Shown here: positions 11,586-23,864 of the stretch, one piece after another
Position numbering within the stretch: position 1 is the first letter of the stretch
Layout of the letters: each line of letters begins with the position of its first letter
Made by a program: the position numbers and the translations under genes
Assembly (NCBI GenBank): GCA_001599715.1
Contig: BCHU01000002.1
Location: 558,001 to 622,000, forward strand
Origin: Phaeotremella fagi
Taxonomy: Eukaryota; Basidiomycota; Tremellomycetes; Tremellales; Phaeotremellaceae
DNA: 64,000 bases
Direction of reading: 5' to 3'
The notes under the pieces: generated by a model
Databases searched by the model: none
Told to the model about the DNA's origin: nothing
What the model saw: the letters and a program-made list of their open reading frames with translations, nothing else

Positions 11586-12694
11586 CTGGTCTTGTAGATT
11601 AGAGTTTGCAAGACGTTCTAGAGCGATATTGTAATCGTCCTTTCTGGAAATAGGTACAGACGCAGTGGAGGTTGGGTCAGACGATGAAGCAGACGAGTGG
11701 GTGTCCTCGAGTGGAACGATTTGAGAGGGTGATTTGGGTGGTGGAGTAAGTTCTTGCGATGGGGGTGTTGGAATGAGATTGATAAGAGATTCAGGTGGGA
11801 GTTGGTCACTCTTCGCAAGATACTCTACTGATTCTTTTGTCGTAAACAGAATGAATGGATGGTAATAATCAAATGACTATCGATGATTGATAAGCCAGAG
11901 ATGAGTCGTTGTAGTTTTGATCTGTTGGGTTGGAGTGAGACGTGGTGTGATGATGGAGTGAAGTTAAAGTGAGTGATAGTAGAGTAGAGTGAAGTTGAAT
12001 TTGAATACGATAATGGTAATGATCAAGTTGTGACGATTACCAGCAGTTGCAATTACTCGTAGATAGAATGAATAATAAAATGACGTCGACGGGTTAAGGA
12101 TTGTGGTGTGTCAGGTTAAGCTGAGGTTAAACGTTGATTTGGGTTTTATACGCGTCACTGCTTGTTGAGAGATAAAATCTGTTGGGGCACCAAAGTGGTG
12201 TGATTGTTCAACAGACAGAGTAGACGTTGGACGTAGTGATGGATGATGGTGATGGTATTGATATTATTTGATAGTTGAATAATAAGAGATGAGTTAAAGT
12301 TTTAGTTGACTGGAAGATGATCAATCAGAAATCCAAAAAGCCACTCAGGTTCACTTTTGAATTCAGTTTAACTTGACTTTGAGTAATGTTGTGCCTATTA
12401 CCAGTGTGGTTTATGTGGAAGTTGAATGACGTTGAGTTGAGCTGTGCTTAGATGCAATGAGGTATCTATCTATGTCTATCTGGTGTATCCTTACCACTTC
12501 ATTCTCACTCCCTCTCTCTCTTTCTCGCCCGACCCGTTGCTTGGGGATCTCGCATTTTTAATGTGGCGCTCTTCGTGACGTCACAGAAAACGTATGTGGC
12601 ACCCGATCACCTGCTTCAGATCACACATTCACTTCTCCCAACTTTCAAACCAAAGGTTCGCTGTACAAGATGCATAATGAAACCCAATAAAAAC
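11586..12694. promoter_or_regulatory. kinase upstream region, possible extra 5' exon
   Basis: The minus strand from about 11,860 to 11,590 is open and protein-like (for example SQELTPPPKSPSQIVP) but has no ATG. It may be a 5' exon of the kinase or an open leader. Beyond it lies about 800 bases of promoter-like DNA with GTGA-rich repeats, two CRE-like sites and a pyrimidine tract near 12,500-12,540. Confidence 0.4.
12576..12583. promoter_or_regulatory. CRE site TGACGTCA
   Basis: This is a perfect ATF/CREB palindrome upstream of the Rck2/Srk1-type kinase. A half-matching TGACGTCG lies at 12,081-12,088. In fission yeast the orthologous kinase gene is controlled through Sty1-Atf1, so the site is plausible, but function is inferred. 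Confidence 0.45.
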
Positions 12695-14076
12695 TCAAAA
12701 ACCCCTTTCAAACCCAGGTCTCCCATTTGAAATCCACTTAACCTCTTCGTCAACCGCACGAAACCTCCTAACCATCCTCGTGAAAGAGGTATCAATATCG
12801 TTAATACTGGTCGGATTCAATTTATCTAAATAACGACGAGCTCTCGATTCCCATGCATGGTATCTAAGTTCCTGTTTCAACAAACGTCTTGACTATAGAG
12901 AGACTAGGGACTTACGCTAATTGACCAGAATTTTCGAAATCATACTCATTACTCTCATAGATGGCGGTTATATGATCTCCACTCCAGATTGGCCAAAAAA
13001 AAGCTCGTTCCGATAAAACAGTTATCAATTTTGGATAAAGTTGAGCGATTTTCCACGGCACCTCCTATCGATCCAAATCAGTCCATCCCCTTATCCCCAA
13101 ATAGCACCTAAACCTACGACCGAATGTTGATTCCATAAATCACCATTGAAAGATTCATAACTTTTCAACCACAATTTCAAGAAATCCGATTGATTCCTCG
13201 AAACGATGATAGCGTTACATAACCCTTTAGCGTTTATCTCTACATCGTCAAATGGTTTTCGTAAAAAAGTCAGTTGTTCAGCTTCTATCCCCATGACTGT
13301 ATCTTGCTGGAGTAAAGACGCCGTCTCGAAAGATTTCAGAACGAAGGTATCGATATCGAGATATATGCCACCGTATTCCAGAAGTCTGTTTGGACGTGTT
13401 AATCCGAGTTTGGAGATAATTGACTCACATTTCCAATCTCAAGATATCGGCTTTATGAGCAAACTAAAAATCACCGTCAGCAACAAATTCTTTTTCCCAT
13501 GTGAACTCAAAATAACCAACATGAACCACCGGTTTCCTGTTCTCCCCAATAAACTCCACTTCCCTAGCAGGAACAACCTCGACTCCACTCTCCAAAACCC
13601 TCTCCCACCAATACCCAAAAGGAATGAACAAACAATGAAAATATATCCTCTCAGGACGTAAAACCATCATCGCACTCCTAACAGCCAAATAACTGAAATA
13701 CGGGAACGGAGTAGTTTGCTCATCAAGTCCGTAAATGTAATGCACTACATTCGGGATCTTGGGTTGAGGGGGTGGAAGACCTAGATCAAAGTGTAAGTTG
13801 GCCGGCGGTGGAGGTGATAATTCATTTGGTAGGATTGAGATTTCGGTTGAAGGCCGTCGACTGTAGATTGAGAGGTAGGATGGGAAATTTATTCCTATTA
13901 GGATACCTGTGAGGAGAATTATGAATGATGGACCTAGTTTGGAGAGGATGAATCGGATCGAACACCATGTCTAGTGTCGTCAGCGAGTTGGATACACGTT
14001 CACTCACTGCATTCCTTGATTCCCTAGTTGTCAAAGGTAGATATTCGCCTCTACTCCGATAAGTATCCCTGGTCAT
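12695..14076 (-). CDS. DXD-motif glycosyltransferase, type II membrane protein
   Basis: This probable Golgi sugar transferase is of the glycosyltransferase sugar-binding (Och1/GT32-like) group. The N-terminus is cytosolic (MTRDTYRSRGEYLPLTTRES). After one intron comes a single membrane anchor, about FILSKLGPSFIILLTGILIG, then a Pro-rich stem and the catalytic domain starting PKIPNVVHYIYGL. The nucleotide-sugar/metal motif is YGGIYLDIDTFVLKSF, containing DID. A downstream LCNAIIVSRNQSDFLKLW segment is also typical. The C-terminus is FISNGRPGFERGF-like after the last intron (read WISNGRPGFERGF). The donor sugar and acceptor cannot be told from sequence. Its 3' end faces the long upstream region of the kinase gene. 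Confidence 0.85.
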
Positions 14077-14376
14077 CGTGAATTATAACACCAAAAAACG
14101 TTCAAAATGTCCAAACAAATTCAAACATCATCCGAACTAAAATTTCTTGACACTGCAATCTTGACGGTTTACACGGATCAAAACGAAACTCTTGTATGGG
14201 ACCAAGCAAACAAACGAGAAAGATAGAAATGAATCTACTAATCTCTATGCGTTACACTGCGTAAATAAATTCACTGCGTAACTCCTTCTAATCTGCCGCA
14301 GCAGACTCGAAACCAACAGACTGCGAGATGCCACTGGCCAAAATGCCACAAAGCCATATCATACAACATAACAAAT
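14077..14376. other. intergenic
   Basis: This gap of about 300 bases holds the glycosyltransferase promoter and the MutY 3' flank. Nothing else is recognised. Confidence 0.5.
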
Positions 14377-16550
14377 CTACAAACCAACTTTAGGCATCGA
14401 AGGCATCATAACTTTCTTAACGATCTTTCCACCTGAACCGATCCTATCTACCTTGACCTTCTTGGCGGGCTTGCTCTTCTGTTTAGAAGTCCCACCGACG
14501 TCGAAACTTCCCCAAGATCCAAAAATCTCCGTCCAAACTTTTTTCACTCCCGTGCCGACGTTGGCACTTTCAACCCCAATTGAATCCAACCACAATATTC
14601 TCCCCGACTCATCTTTGATCTCAGGTCTCACTTCTTGAGTTAAGATGCAATGCTGGATATGGTATTTCATGTTGATATGTGAGAATATGTGTTGGATATA
14701 ACCTATTTCTTTAATTTTTGAATTTTCATCAACGAATTCAGGAGTTGTAGATAAAAGTTTGGAGATTGTCTCTATTGACGTCCGAGATCTAGTTTCAGAG
14801 GTCGAATTCGACAAAACGGGTGTTGTTGGAGGTTCGAATAATCCAGCCAAGAGTCCTAAATCCGTCAGTTTCAAGTGTATAATGCAAAATCTGAGCTCAC
14901 CCTTGTCTGGTCGTTTCACGAAAAGCCATTGTCGTTCCCCATCCCCCCGCCATTCAACTACACAAACAACCTCTTCTTCCTCTCTTGACATTTTCTTCTC
15001 CTTCTTCATAGGGAAAACAGTCACGCTCGGTATGTGCTTGGAAGAAGACGGAATCGGTGAACAGAGTTTACAGGTCGCTTTACTCGACGGTGGAGGAGTC
15101 GATAACTAGAATCAGTCCCCATCTCGTCAAGACAAATCACCTCTTGATAAGCTTTACAAGCTGATTTCAACGGGCAGCGTTGACAATCCGGTGCTACGGG
15201 TTTACAAACTTGACTACCAAGTTCCATGAGTGCCTACAGGCAGATGAGCTTCAATACGATTAAGAATACATACCTGATTCCAATCCCCTGCAACACCTTT
15301 TCGATCAGGTAAAGAATGTATCAAAGATTCTGCAGCGGACCACAAGAATTTTATCGTCTGAGGGGAAGTTTGTGGAGCATGAAGGGCTAGTAACCTAGTG
15401 AAGAGTCTGTGGACGTTCCCATCGACCTAGATAGTTTAATCAACCATGCGTCTGTGTGTACGAACTTACGATTGGTGTTCGAACTCCATATGCCATTGAA
15501 CAAATTGCACCTAGAAACGTTTGGTTATATCTATAAGCTTCAGGGAACATACCAGCCGTATACCTTCCTACCCCGTCAACCTCCTTTTCAAGAACCTGAG
15601 GATCATCCGGTAGTCTACCTACGCAACGTTAGCCAATACCTATGATGGAAACAACATACGACTTACCCTCAAAAGCAGGATTGTTCATGACAGTCTTAGC
15701 ACCAGCCAAAAGTGACCTCGCTCTTCGATAATAACCAAGTCCGCCTGGTATCCAAATCAGCCTCGAATCTTAATGACAAAGGGCAATGGAGCTCACGCCA
15801 AGCTGCATTCACTTCCTAATCATCACATCAGATCCCATCACCATAATAATAAACTCGTACCCACCTCGATATCAGCTTTAGCCAAATCAGCTATCGTCGG
15901 CCATTTCTCAATCCATCTTTTCCAATAAGCAATAACCTGCCCCATAAGCTCAATAGACCGATTAAAAGTACATACAGTAGAAACTTGAGTTTGTTGAAGC
16001 ATGACTTCGGAAACTACGTCAAACCGAATTAGTCAAATCTCGAATCTACCGGTAAAAGCAAACAAACCCCATATCTAAACAGCACAATCAGCCCAATTCC
16101 CATGAAAACAAACGAGAAAACCAACCTCATAAGCCCGTTGACCTTTCTGTCCCACACTCAAAGAATCATCATAAACCATCCTCCACGGCATCCCCCTCTT
16201 CTCCCTACATAAAAAATCAATAACCAACCCAAAAATCCAAAAACTAACCTAGACTCCTCGAACCAACTCAAAAGTCCCTCCTGAACCCCAACCACACATC
16301 CAACATCATGATAATCAACTCCATGATCCCTAGGTATCGATACCGAATCTCCAAGATCTTCGATATCGTTTATCTCGATTTCTTTTGGTTTTCGCTTACT
16401 GGTATGGTTTTTGGATCTGATTTTCGGTCGATCGCTGAGTACTGATATATCACTGTGTACCTCTGCTTCAGGTGAGGAAGGCTGGATTTCGAAATCGCTA
16501 TCGTCATCTGAATCTGATATTGATATAACTCTGGATTTCCTTTTCACCAT
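14377..16550 (-). CDS. MUTYH: adenine DNA glycosylase MutY/MYH
   Basis: This base-excision repair enzyme removes A mispaired with 8-oxoG. The N-terminus is a charged, Ser/Asp-rich nuclear-type tail ([19 protein letters not shown]). The catalytic core shows [12 protein letters not shown] (catalytic Glu and product recognition), [19 protein letters not shown], the helix-hairpin-helix [18 protein letters not shown], and [14 protein letters not shown] with the catalytic Asp. The iron-sulfur loop is C-x6-C-x2-C-x5-C ([17 protein letters not shown]). The C-terminal half, with [20 protein letters not shown] and LLAGLFEPP, is the NUDIX-like 8-oxoG recognition domain. All key residues are present. The gene has about ten short introns. 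It ends in a basic tail, MPSMPKVGL. Confidence 0.94.
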
Positions 16551-17164
16551 TGTGGTCTGGTTGTAGCTTTACTATACCAGTTCCTGTATCCAAAATCTCA
16601 ACGATGGGTGAAGCGCGAAAGTGGAGGTGAATGCCACTTGTAAACAATAGGTCTATAACTCCGAAAGACCGATTCGATACAAAAGTTGATAAAATCGATT
16701 CCAATTTCATTCTCTGTACTATCAAAACACCATTTCCATTTCAGTATCCTCTTCGTATGCATTCAATATTTTAACCCCCTTCCCATGTCCCCCTCTTCCC
16801 ACTCCTCCTCCCAGTGATGAGAATTGCCAACAAATAGAGTCAAGCTCGGAGACCCTAGTCGCATCCTTCGGGATTGTGCTGGTCATTGTCGAGGTCTGGC
16901 CTGTCTGACAGTTTACTGAGGGTCCTTTTTCTTATATAATCCGTATTCATCATGTCACACATCCATCGAAAACATCTTCTGATTCACATGTATTGCATAT
17001 CCCATAACGTAATGTAAATATGATAACTTTAAATATATATAACAAAACCCCGAAAAGTCCCTCTATCAACCATGAAAAATTGTCCTTTTGAAAAATAACG
17101 AAAAAGTGTCCGAAACAGAACTCTAAATGAATGAATCACCCAGTAATCTTCATGAAGAATTCGT
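16551..17164. other. intergenic
   Basis: This gap of about 614 bases is the MutY upstream region and the protease 3' flank. It contains an AT-rich stretch near 17,020-17,045. No gene is supported. Confidence 0.5.
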
Positions 17165-20100
17165 TTATTGAGCTATCGTGAAAGTTTGTGATGTCCCTTT
17201 GGACTTATCAGTATTGATAGTAGGTAACAGTGAGTTACTTACATGCTTCGTAATCACTTTCTGAATTGATGTTACCGCCAATGTGAAGGGCACGCATGAG
17301 GACTGATCCAGTCAATATCATCCTGAATCACTGTCCACTCGACTCACATTTATAAGTTCCATTAGGAATCGCAGTACCGTTAGCGAAAGTTGGTGGATTA
17401 GTGAACCAAGTTTCGTAATCGTTACCTTCACCATCGGTGTTTTCAGTGCTAACGGATCAGTTACGTCCAAACATTAGACCTACTTTCTTGGAACGTAATC
17501 TGCATAATACAAATTACCCAAAATTGGAACCTTGGCAAAAGTGTTTGAAGGATTTGATTTACCGCTCTTCAACAATTGAAGATAAGTGTATAAAACACTG
17601 GTAATGGTGTTGACCAAAGACGGTGTGGTGCTTAATCTACGAGCTGCCAATTCTTCGGTATCCACGTATTCTGGAAGAGGGGATCTCTTGGTGGAAGTGT
17701 AGGTAGGTGTGAATCCGAGGGTTGCGTTGGCGGAGATTAAATCGATAAGGAACAACGGGGTACCTCCGACAGTTCTGTAGGCGATCGTTGGGTAATCAGG
17801 TCCAACGAATGTATAAGTGTGAGGACCGACTTGTACGTTTGGTGTGTCAATGATCAAATCTCCATTGCCGTCATAAGCGACTTGAAGAATTGAAGGAGTG
17901 TTGAATCCCATGTAGTATGGCGTTGGATCGATCACAGGCATGTTCTTCAATGAAGCTGAAACTCCCATGTATGGAACACGAACAGGTTTTTTACCACCCT
18001 CGATTTTAATGTAACCAGAGTAGATCGGGAATGTAGCCTGATCAACACCTTGGGGTTGAGAGAAAGTCGCAACAACAGTCCAACTGAAACCAGGAAGAAG
18101 GATCAAAGTACTGAGAGAGAACTTGACTGAAGCGGCATTGGAAATCTGAGGTAAAGGTTGAATGTTTGATTGGTTTTGGCCCTGTTTCGTTAGCAAGATT
18201 CACAACTCTGACTTACAGTTTGATAAGCCAATGCAGTTCCAGCGGGAACGTTGGTGAGTTTATAAGTTGCAATAGTGTTTCCAGTGTTCTTGATGGTGAT
18301 CAATTGAACGTTTTGGAAATTAGCAGTGTCGTTCAACAAAAGTTCAGTAGGAGTGACGACGACGTTTGAATTGATACCATCATAGATCTGAAGTAAACCT
18401 GCACCTTGCACGGCGGCAGAAACCAATGAACTGTCAGAACCTGAAACTGGAACTGGAGCGGCTGAGAATTGGATAGCTTCACGAACGGCTTGAGGAGTTA
18501 CGCTCTTGCCCTTGGCGGCGATGTAAAGAGCAGCAGCACCTGAGACGAAGGGAGCTGCGAAAGATGTACCTTGGGTGAGAACCCAACTACCGAGAGCGGT
18601 TGGGAGCATTCCAATAATGTTGCTTCCTGGAGCTACGACTTCTGGGACCATGTACATGTCGTTGGAAGGACCAATGGTGGAGAAGTAAGAAACTGAACCC
18701 CCAGTAGCGGTGTTGGGAATCAAGTATGGGTTGAAACCAAAGGTAACGGTGATGTTTTTGGAAAGTTGACTTCTGAGGTAAGCACCGTCAGCTGGACTGA
18801 TCATAGCGAAAGCTACGTAGTTGTAGTATTGATATAACGGGGTGTCAACATTGTTGACAACGAAAACAGCGGCACCACCTAGTGTGGCAACGGTTTGGGC
18901 GATGCTGGAAAGAGCACAGTAACCACGAGAAGCGATAGCGAGTTTACCAGTAAGATCAGTGACACCAGCGGTGTAATCACCTGGACAACCGTGACCTAAA
19001 TCAACGATTTCGTAGGTTCCGAATGGGAACTGTTCAAAGTTGTAGTACGTGATTGGTCCGTAACCAGTTGAAGTGGTAGCGTTGTTGGCTGGAGTGAACA
19101 AACCATCGGTGGCTCCAACGGCGATGGCTCCGATTCCAGAGGCAGGAGATTCAGAGTAGAAACCACCGTTTTGTCCAGAATTACCAGCAGCGACTGCAAC
19201 AACGACACCAGCAGCGGTAAGTCTACTAGCCAAAACACTGAGAGCACCTTCAGTCCAACCTGAAATCTCGTCAAGACTGAGATTGATAACATCAGCACCG
19301 TCAGTGTAAGCTCTTTGCATAGCTTGCATGATGATATCGTCAGAACCTTGACCACTGCAACTGTAAACTCTGTAAGCATAGAGCGTAGCTTCAGGGGCGA
19401 CACCTGTCAAGTTCAAGATGTTTGGGTTGGATCCGATGATACCAGCGACAACGGTACCGTGACCGTAGCAAGTGTCCAAGGGATCGTTGTCTGGAACGGG
19501 AGTGTTACCTCCGGTGTAAGAGTCCCCGACGAAATCGTAACCTCCAGCGAATTTGAATCCAGCACCGAAACCACCACCAAGTTCTGTTCTGGTGTAGTCT
19601 ACACCAGAGTCGACAATGGCGATCTGAACACCTTTACCCTTGTTACCCGCGGCTTGAACAGTGTCAGCTTGGATTTGAGAGTTGAAAGAGAATCCAGTGT
19701 TTGGGTAAGCAGTGGAGGTTGATCCAGCGGACGGGGTGATTGTCTTGGTGGTAGTTGTGCAAGTAGCTTTCTTGTTCTTGGTCGTACATGAAGTGACGGT
19801 CGTGACTGAAGCCTTAGTAGATGTTGGTGTGATCGAACTGGAAGTGGCAGCCCTGGTGGTTGATGGTTTCCATTGAGCGTCCGCAGCAGCCATAGCAACA
19901 TTAGGGAGAGAAACGAGATGAACAGGATGGATGGCCAAAACACCAGAAAGATTGATGATCGAGCTCAAAGTCTAGACGTCAGTTGCTGATCCTTTTTACA
20001 CCTACTGAAGAGGAATCGAGGGTGATCGAAGCACCTATAAACAAATCACTTGAATATTCCTGGAACAGGGTGAAAGCGATATCCTTCTCCCTGAGTTGTT

Positions 20101-20394
20101 GGTACACAGCTTCATGAGGCTATTTTTGGATCAGATTGATGTCAACAATGTGTACTCACAGTAGCAGCTCTTTTCAATCCTGCAGATGAGAGATGGGCTG
20201 ATGTATCGAATTCAACAATGTAACGATTGGGAATGATGTTACTGCTGTAGTCAGGATTCCGTAGTCAAGGTGGTGTACGAGGGAATTACTCACCCAGTGC
20301 TACCTTTTTTTGTGACGGTGAGGTTACCTCTGGCAGAAACTGAAGTAGCCAGGAGGAAAGGGAGAACAGCTTGAAGGAGTGTTGTGAAGATCAT
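17165..20394 (-). CDS. secreted subtilisin-like serine protease (S8)
   Basis: This is a secreted endopeptidase of about 890 residues. It starts with a signal peptide (MIFTTLLQAVLPFLLATSVS) followed by an I9-like propeptide (IPNRYIVEFDTSAH). A Thr/Ser-rich linker with KASVTTVTSCTTKNKK comes next, then the catalytic domain. Triad motifs are IVDSGVDYTRTELGG (Asp), CYGHGTVVAGIIG (His) and GTSFAAPFVSGAAAL (Ser), with AAGNSGQNGGFYSESP around the oxyanion Asn. A protease-associated insert lies between His and Ser (about GHGCPGDYTAG to ISPADGAYL). Fn3-like C-terminal sequence follows. The last intron most likely joins EAW-TSQTFTIAQ at the end. The order matches Vpr/minor extracellular proteases of fungi. 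Its likely job is extracellular protein digestion. All catalytic residues are intact. Confidence 0.92.
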
Positions 20395-21624
20395 GTTGAA
20401 AGGGGGTGGGTTTTTTTTTACAAAGTGCTGGATGTTTCAAACGAGTGTGATGGTTTTAAAGAGTGCGGTTTTTGACTTCCACTTTGATGAGTCAAAGTTG
20501 ATAGGTCAATTTAACCTTGGAGAGTGAAGAAGTAGAGGGATCAATGTACAAATGAAGAAGAATGAGATGAAGAAAGAAAGATATCGATGTTAAAAGATGG
20601 ATGTTGTTGACGCGCTAAAGTTCAAAGTTTCTCCTTTAAGGTCCGAGGAACCCTTAATATCTTTTTACGGACAAATTTATTACAACACATGCAATTCAAT
20701 ACTGTTATATCATTTTCTTGATCAATCGTCTCACTCTCCGAGACCCAATTCATCCTCAACGGAACTTACCATACATCGGAAAGTCTTACATGACTCTTTC
20801 AGAGGTCTTTCCATTTCCCGCCCAACGAGTTAAATTCATTTTCTCACTTTTCAGGGTCATTAAGGGTTCCCAATTCAGTTGTTTACGGTTCAGGAAGAAT
20901 TGATATTCAGTATAACGGCATGAAAATCTTCCTTTCCTTCTTTGATACCTTCTCAGCCAAATGCAGGTCGTTGACCGCATGGCATTACTCTTCCAAGTGA
21001 TGTCCACCTTGAGGTGTTGTTTTTCATTCCCTACACAAGGCGTTGTTGGAATCGTTCCAAGTCAACTGTAAGCCTATCAGCCTCTTGCGGCTGGATATAA
21101 ACGCGTTGAGAGTATTGTCTGACCCTCGAATCCATGTTACAAACCAAGTGGAAAAGAGTTTGATTATGGTAATAAACGTTTCATGTTTGATCGAAGTTTT
21201 AATATCTTAATTCATTGGTCAGCTTTACATTGCGCTTGTGGGATTGGGAATCACTTGACTCTTAGGATTCATCTTGGCTGGCTTAGTATTTATTATCTTG
21301 TTGATTTACAAGCAAAGGATCGATCTCCTGATATCTCCTCGGTATACGAGGCCAGCGGCCCCTGACTGCGCTATATATACTACACTACTTACCTCATATG
21401 TCGTCCAGGTTGCATAAATCTCTAACTCATGAACCTATGATTAGCAAGACGTATAAATATCCCCTATAACTTAGTTATCGGTCTCCGCGTTACTAACATC
21501 AACCACTGATCCACTGACAAATGAGTTACGTTACCCTTGAGCCAAAAATATATAAATGACCTCACCGCGGAATCCTCAACTATAAAGTCATTTCCCACGT
21601 CAAACCACATTCCATCATTCAACA
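20395..21624. other. long intergenic, divergent promoters
   Basis: This region of about 1.2 kb lies between the divergent protease and NmrA-like genes. Several short ORFs here lack codon or motif support. I see no RNA gene or repeat of note. Confidence 0.5.
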
Positions 21625-22603
21625 ATGTCACCAACAATCTTGATAGTAGGAGCAACAGGTAAACAAGGTGGTCAAGCAACGTCCGCCGTCCTCTCCGCCA
21701 AAAGTACCAATCCCAACCTAAAACTAAAATTCATCACCAGGAATCCCGATTCCGCTGCGTCCAAAAAATTAATCGAGAAAGGTGGTGAAGCTCTGAAAGC
21801 TGATTTACTCGATAAAGCGTCATTGGTGAAAGTCTTGAATGGTGTCGATAGGGCTTTCTTCATGACTGACGCTGGGGTTGGGGAGGAGAAGGAGAGTTTG
21901 CAAGGTATCAATTTCGTTGAAGCTGCTAAGGAAGTTGGGGTTCAGCATTTGGTGTTCTCTAGTGTCGCTAGTGCTGATACCGCTGTTGATGTTCCACATT
22001 TCAGATCAAAGTACAAGGTAGGTAAAGGTGTTTAACAAGCTGATATCAGGTCGAACAAGCGTTGACAGGATCTGGATTATCTTACACGATCCTACGACCA
22101 GCGGCGTTCATGGTGAGTCGATAATCATTATAACCGCTAACAATTTAGGACAATTTCCCAGCCTCTCCAGGAATCGGTAGATTCTTAGGCGTAGGACTAT
22201 TCTACTCTGGAATCAACTGGAAAAAATGTCCATTGATAGCAACAGAAGACATAGGTGTATTCGGTGGTAAAGCCCTTTTAGATCCTGAAAATCCATTTTT
22301 CAAAAATAAAATCATTGATCTGGCCGCTGGTCAATATGGTTTGGACGAGTTTACGGATGCGATTCAGAAAGCTCAAGGTCATACACCGTGGTTCGCTAGG
22401 TATTTCACTACTGGTATTAGAAGGATTATCCCATACGATTTTAGTCAAATGATGAAATGTGGGTTCTTCTTGGTTTTGATTTGAGCTGACTTTTACTAGT
22501 TATTGAAAATCCTGGTTACCCAAATGTTGACGTTGGTCCGCTAAAGAGGATTCATCCTGGTCTATTGAGTTTGGAGGATTATTTCAGAAAATATAGTAAA
22601 TAG
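21625..22603 (+). CDS. NmrA-like NAD(P)-binding protein
   Basis: This is an atypical short-chain dehydrogenase of the NmrA/HSCARG group, about 290 residues in four exons. The N-terminal MSPTILIVGATGKQGGQA is the GxxGxxG dinucleotide-binding loop. LKLKFITRNPDSAASKKL, ALKADLLDKASLVKVLNG and VQHLVFSSVASAD are characteristic strands of the family. After the first intron it continues VEQALTGSGLSYTILRPAAFM and then DNFPASPGIGRF. It ends LSLEDYFRKYSK. Members sense redox state or reduce small molecules. The usual YxxxK catalytic pair is not obvious, as expected for NmrA-like proteins. I infer a cytosolic stress or redox role. Confidence 0.9.
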
Positions 22604-22859
22604 GTTGTGATGTGAAGGATTGGGTGGATGAGTGATATGTAGATTGGTAATAATGTAGTATGACCTTGGAAGACTGGAAGTGAACACTGAGCCACGCCTA
22701 ATCTCTTCATCTGACTTAGAAGAAAGCGTTGTCACTCCTCGACACTTTGCTCCATGACGAAAGAATGTGTGCATGAGATGAAACCTCCGCTCCCACCTAC
22801 AACAACACCCAGGGACCAAACCTCTAAAAAACAATAATCTAAACAAGTAAAGAAGAACT

Positions 22860-23336
22860 CTAGATAGTGTCGACTAGACGTTTCTCGCCTTCTTTAGCAG
22901 CGAGTTTACGTTTGGCCCAGAATTCTTTGTCGATAGCAAGGAATTTGAGCTAACGAGAAGTTAGTTGAACAATCAGTTTATTTGACTAACGTTTTGATCT
23001 TGTTTGACTTTGTCCCATGGTTTCCAATCACCATATCTGTTCCAAGTAACTTCTGGACCTTGAGATAATTTGAAAAGATAATAACCAGCTCCACCAACAG
23101 CCAATCCGACGATACTGAAACAAAAACATCAATACGTATCCTCGACGACGTCGACGTCGTACACCCCGGCCCGGATGGTGATGGAAAATTTTAAACGTTG
23201 TTTTGTGGCCATGAACACTCACGCGAAAATTGGGTAGGTTTCAGTTGGGAACCATTTTTTTAAAGATGATTTGGCCTAGAGGTGGTATATTAGTTGACCA
23301 CGTATGTCGTAATGATAGATGATAACTTACAGCCAT
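22860..23336 (-). CDS. NDUFA4/MLRQ-like mitochondrial inner-membrane subunit
   Basis: This is a small four-exon protein of about 90 residues. The first exon codes only MA, followed by AKSSLKKWFPTETYPIFA. One membrane helix comes next (IVGLAVGGAGYYLFKLS), then GPEVTWNRYGDWKPWDKV, resembling the NPDVxWxxxNPxPW signature of the NDUFA4/MLRQ family. The tail is LKFLAIDKEFWAKRKLAAKE. NDUFA4-type proteins associate with respiratory complexes I or IV. The fungal assignment is by this motif and the single helix, so a related single-TM respiratory subunit remains possible. Confidence 0.75.
23145..23160. repeat. 16-bp perfect palindrome in an intron
   Basis: ACGACGTCGACGTCGT is its own reverse complement and sits inside an intron of the NDUFA4-like gene. 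It may be chance or a binding site. Confidence 0.4.
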
Positions 23337-23864
23337 TTTTGGGTGTGGTTGAAAAAAGTTTGATTATATATGAAATGAATAAGAAGGATACAAGATCTAG
23401 GAAATTCTAAGATTTCTAAGGATGACGAGGGATACAAATCAATGAATGTGAGTGGTGAGATGAGAAGTATATACAAGGATAGATGTTAGATGGTGGGATG
23501 TTGAAATGAGAAAACAGAAACAGAGATTGAAAAAACGCGATAACACCACTCCAACTTCCGTGCCCCAACCCGGAGACATCGAATATGCCACATTGAAGTA
23601 TCTCCGAAATCACCCGATTATCACCGTTGTGGCAGAGGTGTTAACAGTACTCACATTATTGTGGATGATATGATTTGTACTGATACGGTGTCTCAGTAGT
23701 GAGTATAGTGAGCACTCACAATTATACTCACAGAAATGCACTGCCATATGCACATTATTGCATATACACCCTTCATATCATGTATTTAAACCGTCGATGC
23801 CCAAATGCCATTCTCTCTTCTCCATCTCAACTAACCTAACACAACTAAAACACAACAAAAAACG
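23337..23864. promoter_or_regulatory. divergent promoter region with inverted repeat
   Basis: This region of about 528 bases lies between divergent genes. A strong interrupted inverted repeat lies at 23,699-23,731, about 135 bases before the next ATG. Pyrimidine-rich leader sequence follows. Confidence 0.45.
23699..23731. repeat. interrupted inverted repeat
   Basis: The left arm GTGAGTATAGTGAG and the right arm CTCAC-aat-TATACTCAC are complementary except for a 3-nt bulge. They could form a hairpin or bind a dimeric regulator upstream of the gene at 23,865. Confidence 0.5.

Noticed and set aside
19315..19722. 135-residue ORF antisense to the protease gene
   Set aside because: It lies entirely within the coding region of the subtilisin-like protease and is its shadow.
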